Of a stretch of DNA of 19,964 nt, positions 1-7,836 are shown in pieces. The stretch is from Chitinophagaceae bacterium (GTDB lineage Bacteria > Bacteroidota > Bacteroidia > Chitinophagales > Chitinophagaceae). The stretch's first letter is position 1. The number at the start of each line of letters is the position of its first letter. The stretch lies in the NCBI GenBank assembly GCA_003455235.1, contig DMRT01000266.1, positions 1 to 19,964 of the forward strand, written 5' to 3'. A model generated the notes under the pieces. That model saw nothing but the letters and a program-made list of their open reading frames with translations, did no database searches and was not told the DNA's origin. Made by a program: the position numbers and the translations under genes.

Positions 1-366
1 ATTTATGAAGTGATTGGCGGTGCCGTGGAAGGAGATCATTTTAAAAACCTGCTCTTTGAAAACAGTTCTGTTACCGGTAATAACTGGATCCGGTTAAAGC
101 TGGTGGGTAACACCGCCAACCGCTCTGCCATCGGTGCACGGGTAAAAATAAAGACAAAGATGGCGGATGGTAGCATTCAGTTGTTTTACCATACTGTTTC
201 TACCGGCGGAAGTTTTGGCTCCAGCCCCCTGCGCATTGAAGCGGGGCTTGGCAAAGCGGTTTCCATTGAAGAAATAGAAATAAAATGGCCCAATGAAAAA
301 CACTCCGTTGAAATCATCAGCAACCCATCCATGAATACTTCGCTCGTGATCAAAGAAAAGAAATAG
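1..366 (+). CDS. ASPIC/UnbV-domain (CRTAC1-like) protein, C-terminal end
   Basis: This is the 3' end of a gene that begins before the window. The reading frame is open from base 1, so the GTG at 10 is not a real start. The visible part matches the ASPIC/UnbV domain that closes FG-GAP/VCBS-repeat surface proteins of the CRTAC1 type: NNWIRLKLVG, then NRSAIGARVKI, a GGSFGSSP stretch, GLG, and a terminal IEIKWPN strand. In this family the domain follows a beta-propeller of FG-GAP repeats, which would lie upstream of the window. Such proteins are usually secreted or displayed on the cell surface in Bacteroidota, and their function is poorly defined. The gene ends 11 bp from the convergent small secreted protein at 378. 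The domain call is sure; the role is not. Confidence 0.88.
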   Translation: MYEVIGGAVEGDHFKNLLFENSSVTGNNWIRLKLVGNTANRSAIGARVKIKTKMADGSIQLFYHTVSTGGSFGSSPLRIEAGLGKAVSIEEIEIKWPNEKHSVEIISNPSMNTSLVIKEKK

Positions 367-377
367 CAACTGCATGC

Positions 378-830
378 TCATTCATTGTCTTTGATTTCCT
401 TCAGCGTATTTTCACAGGCATTGATCTTCATTTCGCCTTCGCGGAGTACTTTTCGCACTTCGCCGGTTTCTGTTTCAATTTTCATCTTGTAAATACCGGC
501 TCTTAATTCAAACAGGGCTTCCTGGTTTTTGGGAAGGATCTTTACAGAAATGGCAATGGTTTCATATGCATTGCCGTTGCGCCGGTACAGACTCACAATA
601 ACAGGATTTGCCATGGCATTGCGGAAATACATATCGGATACGGCTTTAATGGCACAGCTGTCTTTCTTCTCCGTGATATTTGCCTGTCCCATATTTGACC
701 GGGGTGTTTTAATAACTCGTACCAGCTCCACCAGTGTTTTACTGCCTTCTATAATGTTCGAGGTGATGTTGTTCTGCGCTTGCATGCTTACAACCATGCA
801 ACAGGCCGCCGTGAGGATAAGTACTCTCAT
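378..830 (-). CDS. small secreted protein of unknown function
   Basis: I do not recognise this protein. It is 150 residues from the ATG at 830; a GTG at 836 would add only two residues ahead of that Met, so I prefer the ATG. The N-terminus is a good signal peptide (MRVLILTAACCMVVSMQAQ), with cleavage likely after AQA-type residues near position 18, so the product should be periplasmic or exported. The mature part has alternating beta-type segments, including a region near residues 80-130 ending in ELRAGIYKMKIETETGEVRK, which suggests a small beta-sandwich. Two Cys, in DSCAIK and NACENT, could form a disulfide. The gene stands alone: convergent with the ASPIC/UnbV gene and separated from the upstream M16 protease gene by a terminator. 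The ORF has coherent signal-peptide structure and is likely real. Confidence 0.75.
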   Translation of the reverse strand: MRVLILTAACCMVVSMQAQNNITSNIIEGSKTLVELVRVIKTPRSNMGQANITEKKDSCAIKAVSDMYFRNAMANPVIVSLYRRNGNAYETIAISVKILPKNQEALFELRAGIYKMKIETETGEVRKVLREGEMKINACENTLKEIKDNE

Positions 831-900
831 AACCACAGATTTTAGTTTGGTATATGTGGTAAGGATGCTTTATGTCTTTATTTTACATACGCATTGGCGT

Positions 901-940
901 AAAAAAAAACGAAGAGCTTCAAATGAAGCTCTTCGTTTTT
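901..940 (-). terminator. strong intrinsic terminator after the M16 protease gene
   Basis: A perfect 10-bp stem (GAAGAGCTTC at 911-920 and its complement at 925-934) with an AAAT loop is extended by A/T pairs. On the minus strand it is followed by nine T at 909-901. It lies 20 nt past the stop of the M16 protease gene. The plus strand also has a T-run after the stem, so the structure could work both ways, though no plus-strand gene feeds into it. Confidence 0.9.
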
Positions 941-959
941 AAAGAAGATTTTTTAATAA

Positions 960-3893
960 TCAGTATCCGAATATTTCATCGAGGCTCAGTTTCTTCACCT
1001 CGCCGTACTTCTTCATCTGCTCTTCGCTTAATTTCTTTTCAGAAGCCACAATACAATATGTGTATGGCTTGTTGGCCAGGTATTCACTATGGAATTGCTT
1101 CAATTCATTGTACCCGATCTTATCAACGGCTGCATAGGTCTTCTTCCGGATATCTTCATTTAACCCCTTCTGCTGCGCAGACAGGTAGTTGAAGAGAATT
1201 CCGTCCTGCGTGATGCGTTCGGTTTCAATGTCTTTTTTAATACCTGCCCGTGCAAACTTAATGTTCTCTTCCACGTTGGGCAGGTCGTTCAGCAGTTCAT
1301 TCATCGCCACAATGGATTCACTGAATTTATCTGCCTGGCAGCCTACGTATGCCATGGTATAGAACGGATCTTCTTTTTTATCCGGCTTTGCATAAAAAGC
1401 AAAGGTGGAGTAAGCAAGGGCTTTTGATTCACGGATGGTCTGGAACACCAGGGCACCCATGCCTCCGCCGAAATAATTGTTGAACACATCCACCACCGGT
1501 TCCCGGTCGGCACTGTAAGCGGCACTATTCCGTATCCAGCGGATCTCGGACTGTACCATGTTGTAATCAGCAAACAGGATCTGGTTGGCTGACTGTGTAA
1601 CCGGGGTGAATTTCATTTTATCGCCGGCGGCCTTGAAAGAAGCGGGCAATACATGGGTTGTTTTCAGTCCGGCCGTCAGTTGTGCCAGTGGCTGTGGTCC
1701 GTAATACAGAATTTTATGTGAGTAATTGTTCAGGTCGTGCAGGATAGCTACCAGCTCATCTGCGGTGATGCTGTTCAGTTCATCATTACTGAGTACATAA
1801 TTGAACGGGTTTTTATTGCCAAACCGGGCATAGCTTACCAGCCCGTTCATGATGGCTCCTTTGTTGGCCTTGGCATCGGTTCTTGATTTGGTTAACCGGG
1901 CTTTCAGCGATTTCAGTGCATTGTCATCTCCCTTGCAATTCTTCAGCAGGTCTTCAAAAAGTTTTACCGCCGTGCTGAAATTGTCCTGCAACCCTTCGAT
2001 GGTTACTGTTGTGTATTCGGTGCCGGCGCTTACTGTAAAGCTGCAGGCGATTTTATAAAATGCTTTGGTGATTTCTTCTGCACTCATTTTGTCGGTACCC
2101 AGAAACTGGAGGTACTGTGCTGCAATGCTGAGTTTTTTATTATTCCAGGTTCCCATGCTGAAGCGGTAACGCAGGCGGAAGATGCTGTTGTCTTTATTCT
2201 GCACATACAATACTTCGGCCGGGCCTACCATTGATTTTTGCAGGTCTTTGGTGTAATCGATCCAAACGGGTTTAACGGCGGTAGCCGGCATGTTGTTCAC
2301 CTGGCGTACAAAATCAGATTGTGCGTCGCGGTTTGTTTCCACCGGTGTAATTGGCGGCTTATCCACCTTCACCACGTTCTTATCTTCGCCTTTGCGCTTT
2401 AAGATGCATACATAGTTATCGCCGAAATATTTATTGGCAAAGTCAACAATGTCTTTTTTGGTGAGCTTCGACAGTTGCTCGGTGTATGCCACTTCTTCTT
2501 TCCAGTCCAGTTCGTTGGTAAAGGCATCCATGAGGTCGCCGGCCCTTGAACCATACGATTCGGTTGCGAGTATTTTATTCTTCTTCAGGTTGTTTACAAT
2601 GGATGTAATCAGGTTGTCGTCGAAATTTCCTTTTTTCAGGTTATCGATCTCTCCCAGCATCAGCGTTTTTACGTCTTCCAGCGATTGCCCCTGAGTAGGT
2701 CTTCCCTGCATGTACAGGATGCCATAATCGATCAGGGTGAAGGTAGAAGCAGAAGCGCTGAGCAGCTTTTGCTTCTTCACGAGGTTAAGGTCGATCAATC
2801 CGGCCTTGCCGTTGGTAAGGATCTGCCCAACCAGGTCGGCCAGCAATACGTCTTTCGACTTATTACCCGGCAGCCTGAAACCAATGGTTACATTTTCGGC
2901 ATCGGGTCCCACTACCTCGGCCAGCACAGGCGAAGTGATCGGCTGCTCCGGATCAAACGTGTATTTCGGCACCGGCTTATTTTGCATGTAGGAGAATGTG
3001 GCATCAACCTTTTTGATCATTTCGTCGGGATTAAAATCACCGCTCAGTATCACGCCCATGTTATTGGGCACATAATAAGTATTGAAGTATTTCCTGATCT
3101 CCACGAGCGAAGGATTCTTCAGGTGATCGATGGTGCCGATGGTTGTTTGCAGGCCGTAATTGTGTTTTTTAAACAATTCGGCAAACAGGCGTTCGAGCAC
3201 TTTCCTGCCGTCGTTATCCAGGGTACGGTTCTTTTCTTCGTACACGGCTTCCAGCTCGGTATGAAATATCCGCAGGATGGGATTACGGAAACGCTCGCCC
3301 TGTACCTTCAGGTATTTGTCGATGGCATTGGAAGGAACGTCGTCCGTATATACCGTCTGCTCAAAAGAGGTAAAGGCATTGGTGCCCTGGGCGCCCATGG
3401 ACGACATCATTTTGTCGTATTCATTGGCGATGGCATATTTGGATGCTACGCCTGACACCGAATCGATCTGGTGATAGATGGCTTTGCGCTTTTCAGCATC
3501 GGTTGTTTTATTGTACTGCTCGTACAAGGCATCAATTTTGTCCAGCTCGGGCTTTTCTTTCGCCCAGTTCAGCGAGCCGAATTTATCGGTACCCTTGAAC
3601 AACATGTGCTCCAGGTAATGGGCCAGTCCGGTATTGGTGGATGGATCTGTTTTGCTGCCGGCCTTGGTAGCTACATAGCATTGAATGCGGGGATCTTTAT
3701 TAGTTGGACTTAAAATAACCGTGAGTCCGTTTTTCAATGTATAGAACCTGGCTTTTACCGGGTCGTTACTTACGTATTTGTAGGTGTAGCCACCCGAAGT
3801 AGCTGTTTTCCATTCGTAGCTGCCGGTTTGCGCAACACTGAACCCGGAGGCCAGTACCAGTCCTACGAACAGGAGTTTTTTTAGAGATCGCAT
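960..3893 (-). CDS. secreted M16 (insulinase/pitrilysin) zinc metallopeptidase
   Basis: 977 residues, the size of a full pitrilysin-type M16 protease with two homologous halves in one chain. A signal peptide covers about residues 1-21 (MRSLKKLLFVGLVLASGFSVA), so the enzyme should act in the periplasm or beyond. The inverted zinc motif HxxEH is HYLEH at 92-96, preceded by GLA and followed by MLFKGT as in active M16 enzymes. The third zinc ligand is probably Glu220 in ELEAVYEEKNR. That is about 124 residues from the motif instead of the usual 76 or so, because a charged helical insertion lies at roughly 105-165. The C-terminal half (about 540-977) has no HxxEH, as expected for the inactive half. 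M16 enzymes degrade peptides held in a closed chamber. The start ATG at 3893 directly precedes the signal peptide. It is a single-gene unit with its own terminator. Confidence 0.95.
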   Translation of the reverse strand: MRSLKKLLFVGLVLASGFSVAQTGSYEWKTATSGGYTYKYVSNDPVKARFYTLKNGLTVILSPTNKDPRIQCYVATKAGSKTDPSTNTGLAHYLEHMLFKGTDKFGSLNWAKEKPELDKIDALYEQYNKTTDAEKRKAIYHQIDSVSGVASKYAIANEYDKMMSSMGAQGTNAFTSFEQTVYTDDVPSNAIDKYLKVQGERFRNPILRIFHTELEAVYEEKNRTLDNDGRKVLERLFAELFKKHNYGLQTTIGTIDHLKNPSLVEIRKYFNTYYVPNNMGVILSGDFNPDEMIKKVDATFSYMQNKPVPKYTFDPEQPITSPVLAEVVGPDAENVTIGFRLPGNKSKDVLLADLVGQILTNGKAGLIDLNLVKKQKLLSASASTFTLIDYGILYMQGRPTQGQSLEDVKTLMLGEIDNLKKGNFDDNLITSIVNNLKKNKILATESYGSRAGDLMDAFTNELDWKEEVAYTEQLSKLTKKDIVDFANKYFGDNYVCILKRKGEDKNVVKVDKPPITPVETNRDAQSDFVRQVNNMPATAVKPVWIDYTKDLQKSMVGPAEVLYVQNKDNSIFRLRYRFSMGTWNNKKLSIAAQYLQFLGTDKMSAEEITKAFYKIACSFTVSAGTEYTTVTIEGLQDNFSTAVKLFEDLLKNCKGDDNALKSLKARLTKSRTDAKANKGAIMNGLVSYARFGNKNPFNYVLSNDELNSITADELVAILHDLNNYSHKILYYGPQPLAQLTAGLKTTHVLPASFKAAGDKMKFTPVTQSANQILFADYNMVQSEIRWIRNSAAYSADREPVVDVFNNYFGGGMGALVFQTIRESKALAYSTFAFYAKPDKKEDPFYTMAYVGCQADKFSESIVAMNELLNDLPNVEENIKFARAGIKKDIETERITQDGILFNYLSAQQKGLNEDIRKKTYAAVDKIGYNELKQFHSEYLANKPYTYCIVASEKKLSEEQMKKYGEVKKLSLDEIFGY

Positions 3894-3976
3894 AGAAATT
3901 GATTTATCATTTAGTGAGGGGTAAAATTACGGGTATCGGAACAGGAATTATTTACCGCCCACAAAATTTTTACCGT

Positions 3977-3984
3977 TACTTTTG
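3977..3984 (+). promoter_or_regulatory. candidate Bacteroidota -7 promoter element
   Basis: TACTTTTG fits the Bacteroidota primary-sigma -7 consensus TAnnTTTG. It lies 22 nt before the hydrolase ATG at 4006, so transcription would begin around 3990. That argues for the ATG start over the in-frame TTG at 3982, which overlaps the element. A weak TTTA at 3951 stands 22 nt upstream, near where TTTG of the -33 box is expected. Confidence 0.45.
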
Positions 3985-4005
3985 GCAAAACTCCAACAGG
4001 CAGCT

Positions 4006-4947
4006 ATGAACCGGTTTTTCAAGATCCTTTTCCGTACCGCCCTGGCCCTCTTCATCCTGGTGAATGTGATTGTGGCCTTTCATGCTTATAAATTCACCCA
4101 CTTTTACGATAATGGTTCCATCAGCATAAAAAGACCGGAAGACAAATCAGGCTGGGATAAGACCAAAGAGATCCTGTTTGGCATTAATGCCGTAAAACTG
4201 AAGAATACTGTAACGGCCGATTCTTCCTTTCAAACTGTTTATGTAACTACCAAAAGCGGACTGAAACTGGAAGGCTGGTACCTGGCTGCCGGTAATGCGG
4301 TGGGTACTGTTTGCCTTTTTCATGGTCATGGAGGAACCAAATCGGGAGTGATCAAAGAGGCGGAGGCCTTTCGTGCCATGGGATACAATGCCTTTCTGCT
4401 CGATTTCCGGGCGCATGGCAGCAGCGGTGGCAATACCTGCACCATTGGGTATTACGAAACAGAAGACATCAGGCTTGCCTATGATTATGTAAAAAACAAG
4501 GGAGAAAAGAATATTGTACTCTGGGGCATCTCCATGGGCGCCGCCACCATTACCAAGGCCGTGAATGAATATGGATTGACGCCCTGGAAATTGATCCTTG
4601 AAATGCCATTTGGTACCATACAGGATGCGGTAAGAGGCCGGTTAAAGATCATGGGCCTGCCGCCACAACCGCTTGGCACATTGCTTACCTTCTGGGGCGG
4701 CGCCGAAAACGGGTTCTGGGCCTTCAATATGAAGCCACAGGAGTTTGTAAAAGACATCCATTGTCCGGTTTTGCTTCAGTGGGGAGCCAACGATCCCAGG
4801 GTAAGCCGTTCGGAAGAAGAGCTCCTGTTTAAGAACATCGGAACAACGGATAAAAAATTTGTGGTGTATGAAAACTCCGGCCATGAAAGCCTGTGCAAAA
4901 AAGAACCGGTAAAATGGAATGCGGAAGTGACTGCCTTTTTGAAATGA
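4006..4947 (+). CDS. membrane-anchored alpha/beta hydrolase
   Basis: 313 residues from the ATG at 4006. An N-terminal hydrophobic segment at about 9-27 (LFRTALALFILVNVIVAF) should anchor it in the inner membrane. The rest is an alpha/beta-hydrolase fold of the serine aminopeptidase-like / bem46-like type. The oxyanion motif is FHGHGG (105-110). The nucleophile elbow is GISMG with Ser176. The acid is Asp263 in WGANDPRV, and the catalytic His is 293 in SGHES. All three triad residues are present, so it should be active, but the substrate cannot be told from sequence. Its TGA stop (4945-4947) overlaps the first ATG of queA in ATGATG, so the two are probably translated together. A TTG 24 nt upstream is an unlikely start because it sits in the candidate promoter. 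Confidence 0.9.
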   Translation: MNRFFKILFRTALALFILVNVIVAFHAYKFTHFYDNGSISIKRPEDKSGWDKTKEILFGINAVKLKNTVTADSSFQTVYVTTKSGLKLEGWYLAAGNAVGTVCLFHGHGGTKSGVIKEAEAFRAMGYNAFLLDFRAHGSSGGNTCTIGYYETEDIRLAYDYVKNKGEKNIVLWGISMGAATITKAVNEYGLTPWKLILEMPFGTIQDAVRGRLKIMGLPPQPLGTLLTFWGGAENGFWAFNMKPQEFVKDIHCPVLLQWGANDPRVSRSEEELLFKNIGTTDKKFVVYENSGHESLCKKEPVKWNAEVTAFLK

Positions 4948-6155
4948 TGCATCCAAAGAACATATCCATCCTTGATTATACCTATGAGCTGCCGGCCGAA
5001 CGAATTGCCCTGCACCCGCTGGCAGAACGGGATGCGTCGAAAATCCTGGTTTATAAAGAAAGCGAAATAAAAGAAGACCGGTATAAACAGGTTCATCAAT
5101 ACCTGCCCTCCGAAAGCCTGCTCATTTTCAACAACACCAAAGTGATCAGGGCCCGGGTCCTTTTTCAAAAAAGCACGGGGGGGGTCATCGAGATCTTTTT
5201 GCTTGAGCCTTACCAGCTCGATCATGTAACAGCACTGGCGGCCCAGGGAAAAACAAAATGGAAATGCATGATCGGGGGAGCCAGCAAATGGAAGGAGAAG
5301 AGCCTGGAACTAAGAACCAATAGCCTGGAACTAAGGGCTTCTCTTGCAGAAAAACTACCCGATGCCTATGTAGTGGAGTTCAGCTGGACACCAGAGCTGA
5401 GCTTTGCAGAAGTACTGGAAAAGGCAGGCAATATCCCCCTGCCTCCCTACATAAAAAGAAAACCAGGCGAAGAGGATGCGAACCGGTATCAAACCATTTA
5501 TGCCCGGGACGAAGGATCGGTAGCGGCGCCAACAGCCGGGCTGCACTTTACAGAAGAGATCTTTTCACAGCTTGCAGAAAAGAACATCAAAAAAGATTTT
5601 GTAACGCTTCACGTAGGTGCCGGCACTTTCAAACCGGTAAAAGCATCTACCATGGAAGGGCATGAAATGCATGCAGAATGGATGGAAGTGAACACCGCAA
5701 TGATTGAACAGCTTTTGCAGCAGGCTGGCAAGCCGGTGGTGGCCGTGGGAACCACGTCCCTGCGCACATTGGAAAGTGTATACTGGATGGGAGTAAAAAC
5801 AATTCTTGAACCCAACATAAAGCAGCTGCAACTTGGTCAATGGGAGGTTTATGAAAAGCCCCTTGTACAAAGCCTTTTTTCAGTAAGCGAATCTTTGAAC
5901 TCGTTACTGGCCTGGTTAAGAAAGCAAAAACGGGAAAAATTATTTACCCAATCGCAGATCCTCATTGCGCCGGGTTACCGGTTCAGGATCACTGATGCGC
6001 TCCTCACCAATTTTCACCAGCCCCAATCCACCTTGTTGTTACTCGTTGCTGCAGCGGTGGGTGGCGACTGGAGAAGTATATATGATTATGCCATGAAGCA
6101 TGAGTTCCGTTTCCTGAGTTATGGTGACGGAAGCCTTTTATTCTTCAATAAATAA
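4944..6155 (+). CDS. queA: S-adenosylmethionine:tRNA ribosyltransferase-isomerase
   Basis: QueA transfers and isomerises the ribosyl part of S-adenosylmethionine onto 7-aminomethyl-7-deazaguanine in tRNA, giving epoxyqueuosine at the wobble base. The N-terminus (LDYTYELPAERIALHPLAERD) and the core signatures PPYIKRK, VAAPTAGLHFTEE and LHVGAGTFKPV are typical, and the C-terminus has LTNFHQP. I take the start as the ATG at 4944 or the adjacent one at 4947; both follow the upstream hydrolase with a 1-4 nt overlap. At 403 residues it is longer than the Escherichia coli enzyme (about 356). Part of the extra length is a 7-residue tandem repeat, SLELRTN then SLELRAS, at about 120-133, encoded by degenerate heptamers at 5301-5335. 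It falls in the variable beta-barrel domain, away from the active-site motifs, so activity is probably kept. Confidence 0.96.
   Translation: MMHPKNISILDYTYELPAERIALHPLAERDASKILVYKESEIKEDRYKQVHQYLPSESLLIFNNTKVIRARVLFQKSTGGVIEIFLLEPYQLDHVTALAAQGKTKWKCMIGGASKWKEKSLELRTNSLELRASLAEKLPDAYVVEFSWTPELSFAEVLEKAGNIPLPPYIKRKPGEEDANRYQTIYARDEGSVAAPTAGLHFTEEIFSQLAEKNIKKDFVTLHVGAGTFKPVKASTMEGHEMHAEWMEVNTAMIEQLLQQAGKPVVAVGTTSLRTLESVYWMGVKTILEPNIKQLQLGQWEVYEKPLVQSLFSVSESLNSLLAWLRKQKREKLFTQSQILIAPGYRFRITDALLTNFHQPQSTLLLLVAAAVGGDWRSIYDYAMKHEFRFLSYGDGSLLFFNK
5301..5335 (+). repeat. degenerate heptamer tandem repeat inside queA
   Basis: Five consecutive 7-bp units in which units 1 and 4 are identical (AGCCTGG) and units 2 and 5 are identical (AACTAAG), with AACCAAT between them. 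This makes a 14-bp direct repeat at 21-bp spacing (5301-5314 and 5322-5335). It reads through in frame as SLELR twice. The A(A/G)C(C/T) skeleton resembles the units at the sigma/anti-sigma junction. Confidence 0.75.
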
Positions 6156-6164
6156 ACCGGGAGT

Positions 6165-6755
6165 TTACTGTTGTATGGTAACCGGGGTTCCAACAGGTAT
6201 GTAACTGAACAGGTCTTTCATCTCGGTATATTTTACCGAAACGCAGCCGTCGGTCCAGTTATAGAAATTATCGATGGTCCATTCTTCCTGCGGGCGGGTG
6301 GCATGGATGGCAATGCCATTTCCTATCCGGGCATTTTTGGGGATCAGCCCCTGTGCCTTTCTTTCTTTGAATTTCTGGTAGCTTACATCATTGGGGTAGT
6401 CCAGCAGTAATTCCGGCCCCCATTTCGGATGTATTTTTTTAAGAATCACTTTGAATTTTCCGTCCGGCGTTTTCTTGTCGCCCTCCCGCATTTTATCGCT
6501 CAGGTCTTTGCTTCCGAACACAATAGGATACGTGGCATACCAGCCTTCATCATCATATACTTTCAGTTCATAGTCGCTTTTGTCAACAATGATGTAGTAG
6601 GGATTTTCCACGCTGTCTTTTACAACCGGCTTTGCGGCTTTGGCAACGGTGGATTTCCTTGCTGCCGTTCTTTTCTTTTTGGCAGGGGGAACAAACGAAA
6701 TGGCGGCCAGTACTCCTGTTAAAAAAATGACCTGAAAAATTCTTGACTCCTTCAT
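6165..6755 (-). CDS. L,D-transpeptidase (YkuD/ErfK family)
   Basis: 196 residues from the ATG at 6755. That start gives a clean N-terminal export segment (MKESRIFQVIFLTGVLAAISF). The frame stays open upstream to 6896, but the extra 47 residues look like translated AT-rich intergenic DNA. After a basic Lys/Ala linker (about 25-46), the YkuD catalytic domain runs from about 53 to the end. It opens with YYIIVDKSDYELKVY. The active site has His151 in IAIHATRP and the nucleophile Cys171 in NWTDGCVSV. L,D-transpeptidases make 3-3 peptidoglycan cross-links or attach proteins to peptidoglycan in the periplasm. The common SHGCxR form is TDGCVS here, so the usual Arg two residues after Cys is Ser173. 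The gene converges on queA with a 9-bp gap and I see no terminator there. Confidence 0.93.
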   Translation of the reverse strand: MKESRIFQVIFLTGVLAAISFVPPAKKKRTAARKSTVAKAAKPVVKDSVENPYYIIVDKSDYELKVYDDEGWYATYPIVFGSKDLSDKMREGDKKTPDGKFKVILKKIHPKWGPELLLDYPNDVSYQKFKERKAQGLIPKNARIGNGIAIHATRPQEEWTIDNFYNWTDGCVSVKYTEMKDLFSYIPVGTPVTIQQ

Positions 6756-6848
6756 CGGAAAAAATAATTTCTCTATTAAAACAAACGATGTGCCACATAA
6801 AAATATTTTAATCCCCGCAAAAACATTAACAAAAAATAGTTGATGTGG

Positions 6849-6879
6849 AAAAAAATAAAACTTCCGGCGGTGCCGGAAG
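6849..6879 (-). terminator. intrinsic terminator of the sigma/anti-sigma/barrel operon
   Basis: Read on the minus strand, a perfect 8-bp GC-rich stem (CTTCCGGC, 3-nt loop, GCCGGAAG; 6861-6879) is followed by an almost unbroken T-run at 6860-6849. It stands about 73 nt past the stop of the beta-barrel gene and before the L,D-transpeptidase start, so it separates the two units. Confidence 0.88.
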
Positions 6880-6891
6880 CGGTAAGTGGAA

Positions 6892-6944
6892 CTCACCCCT
6901 CACCCACTTTGGCTTGCGCCTCGGTGGGTAAAGGATTGAGTGAG
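6892..6944. repeat. imperfect inverted repeat with a duplicated heptamer
   Basis: CTCACCC occurs twice in tandem (6892-6905). The left side (CTCAC at 6892, ACCCAC at 6902-6907) pairs with the right side (GTGGGT at 6924-6929, GTGAG at 6940-6944) around a 16-nt loop containing GGC and GCC. The result is a broken hairpin between the barrel gene's stop and its terminator. It has no T-run and so is not a terminator itself. It may be a dispersed intergenic element; a genome search is needed to tell. Confidence 0.5.
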
Positions 6945-6952
6945 AGAGTATT

Positions 6953-7816
6953 TTACCAGTTGCTGAAACGGAGTCCTACGGTGTAGGGCCGTATATCAAG
7001 CGCCCGCTGGTACATTGATTTGGGACTGTACGAGCCGTACAGGTGGATGGGTCCAAGACCCAGTTCGGCCACATAGGCAAACTTAAAGCGTTCAAGATCA
7101 TATTCTCCTTTATTTTTATCCTTGCCTCTTTCATCGCTTTTTTGTTTGTTGCGCTGGCTGTACAGGTAGCCTGCACTTACGCCCACGCTCAGGCTTACAC
7201 CCCGGTTGGCGTGTTTGGGACTGGATGTAAAGTTCAACATCAGTGGAATGGTGAGATAATCGGCCGCCAGTTTATTTTTTGAAAACGAGATGGAATCCCG
7301 GAAAATGAATGGCTCATTCCGGTACACCGGCACTGCGCTGTATGGTTCAAAGCCGTTTTCTTTATAACTGATGGTTGATTTATACCGGTAATTGTTCAGT
7401 TCCAGTCCAAGTCCGTATTTCAGGTTTACGTAGTGCTTAACCAGGTTTACCCGCTGCATGAAGAACCAGATGTTGACGTTTATGCTTTTGCCGGTACGCA
7501 GTTTGAAATCACTCTTCCCCAGTGCCGGGTAACCGGGGCGGTTCACCAGGTAGCCGCCGATGCCGGCTGCTCCATAATTGGTTTTATCCTCGTAGTTACT
7601 GAAGCCCAGGTCAACAATGCCCCAGTTGGTGCTTACGTTGCGTAATTTTTTGGGCGAATAGTCGCGCTGCACCTTAACGCCTTTGTCTTTACTGCCGTTT
7701 GTTTTTCCTTCTTTTACGATCACCATACCACCAATGCGGATGGTGTCTTTTGGTTTTTGTGCCGATACGGTCAGGCAAAGAAATCCTGCTGCTAATAGTA
7801 GTGTTAGCCTTTTCAT
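6953..7816 (-). CDS. outer-membrane beta-barrel protein
   Basis: 287 residues with a clear signal peptide (MKRLTLLLAAGFLCLTVSAQ, about 1-19). The mature protein has repeated amphipathic strands with alternating aromatic and polar residues, for example VNLKYGLGLELNNYRYK, YLTIPLMLNFTS and GVSLSVGVSAGYLYSQ. It ends in VGLRFSNW, an aromatic C-terminal residue of the kind used for outer-membrane assembly. I place it among the small Bacteroidota barrel proteins of the OMP_b-brl type; its ligand is unknown. It follows the anti-sigma gene by 20 bp, so it is probably the third gene of that operon and may be part of the envelope response the sigma factor controls. It has its own downstream terminator at 6849-6879. 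Confidence 0.85.
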   Translation of the reverse strand: MKRLTLLLAAGFLCLTVSAQKPKDTIRIGGMVIVKEGKTNGSKDKGVKVQRDYSPKKLRNVSTNWGIVDLGFSNYEDKTNYGAAGIGGYLVNRPGYPALGKSDFKLRTGKSINVNIWFFMQRVNLVKHYVNLKYGLGLELNNYRYKSTISYKENGFEPYSAVPVYRNEPFIFRDSISFSKNKLAADYLTIPLMLNFTSSPKHANRGVSLSVGVSAGYLYSQRNKQKSDERGKDKNKGEYDLERFKFAYVAELGLGPIHLYGSYSPKSMYQRALDIRPYTVGLRFSNW

Positions 7817-7836
7817 TTGTTCTGTTTTTTTAGTGA

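Noticed and set aside
2685..3455. A 256-codon open frame on the plus strand
   Set aside because: It lies wholly antisense to the conserved M16 protease gene, has a composition typical of a reverse-strand shadow, and shows no recognisable domain.
6756..6896. N-terminal extension of the L,D-transpeptidase to 243 residues
   Set aside because: The extra residues come from AT-rich intergenic DNA reaching into the previous gene's terminator; the ATG at 6755 gives a proper export signal.
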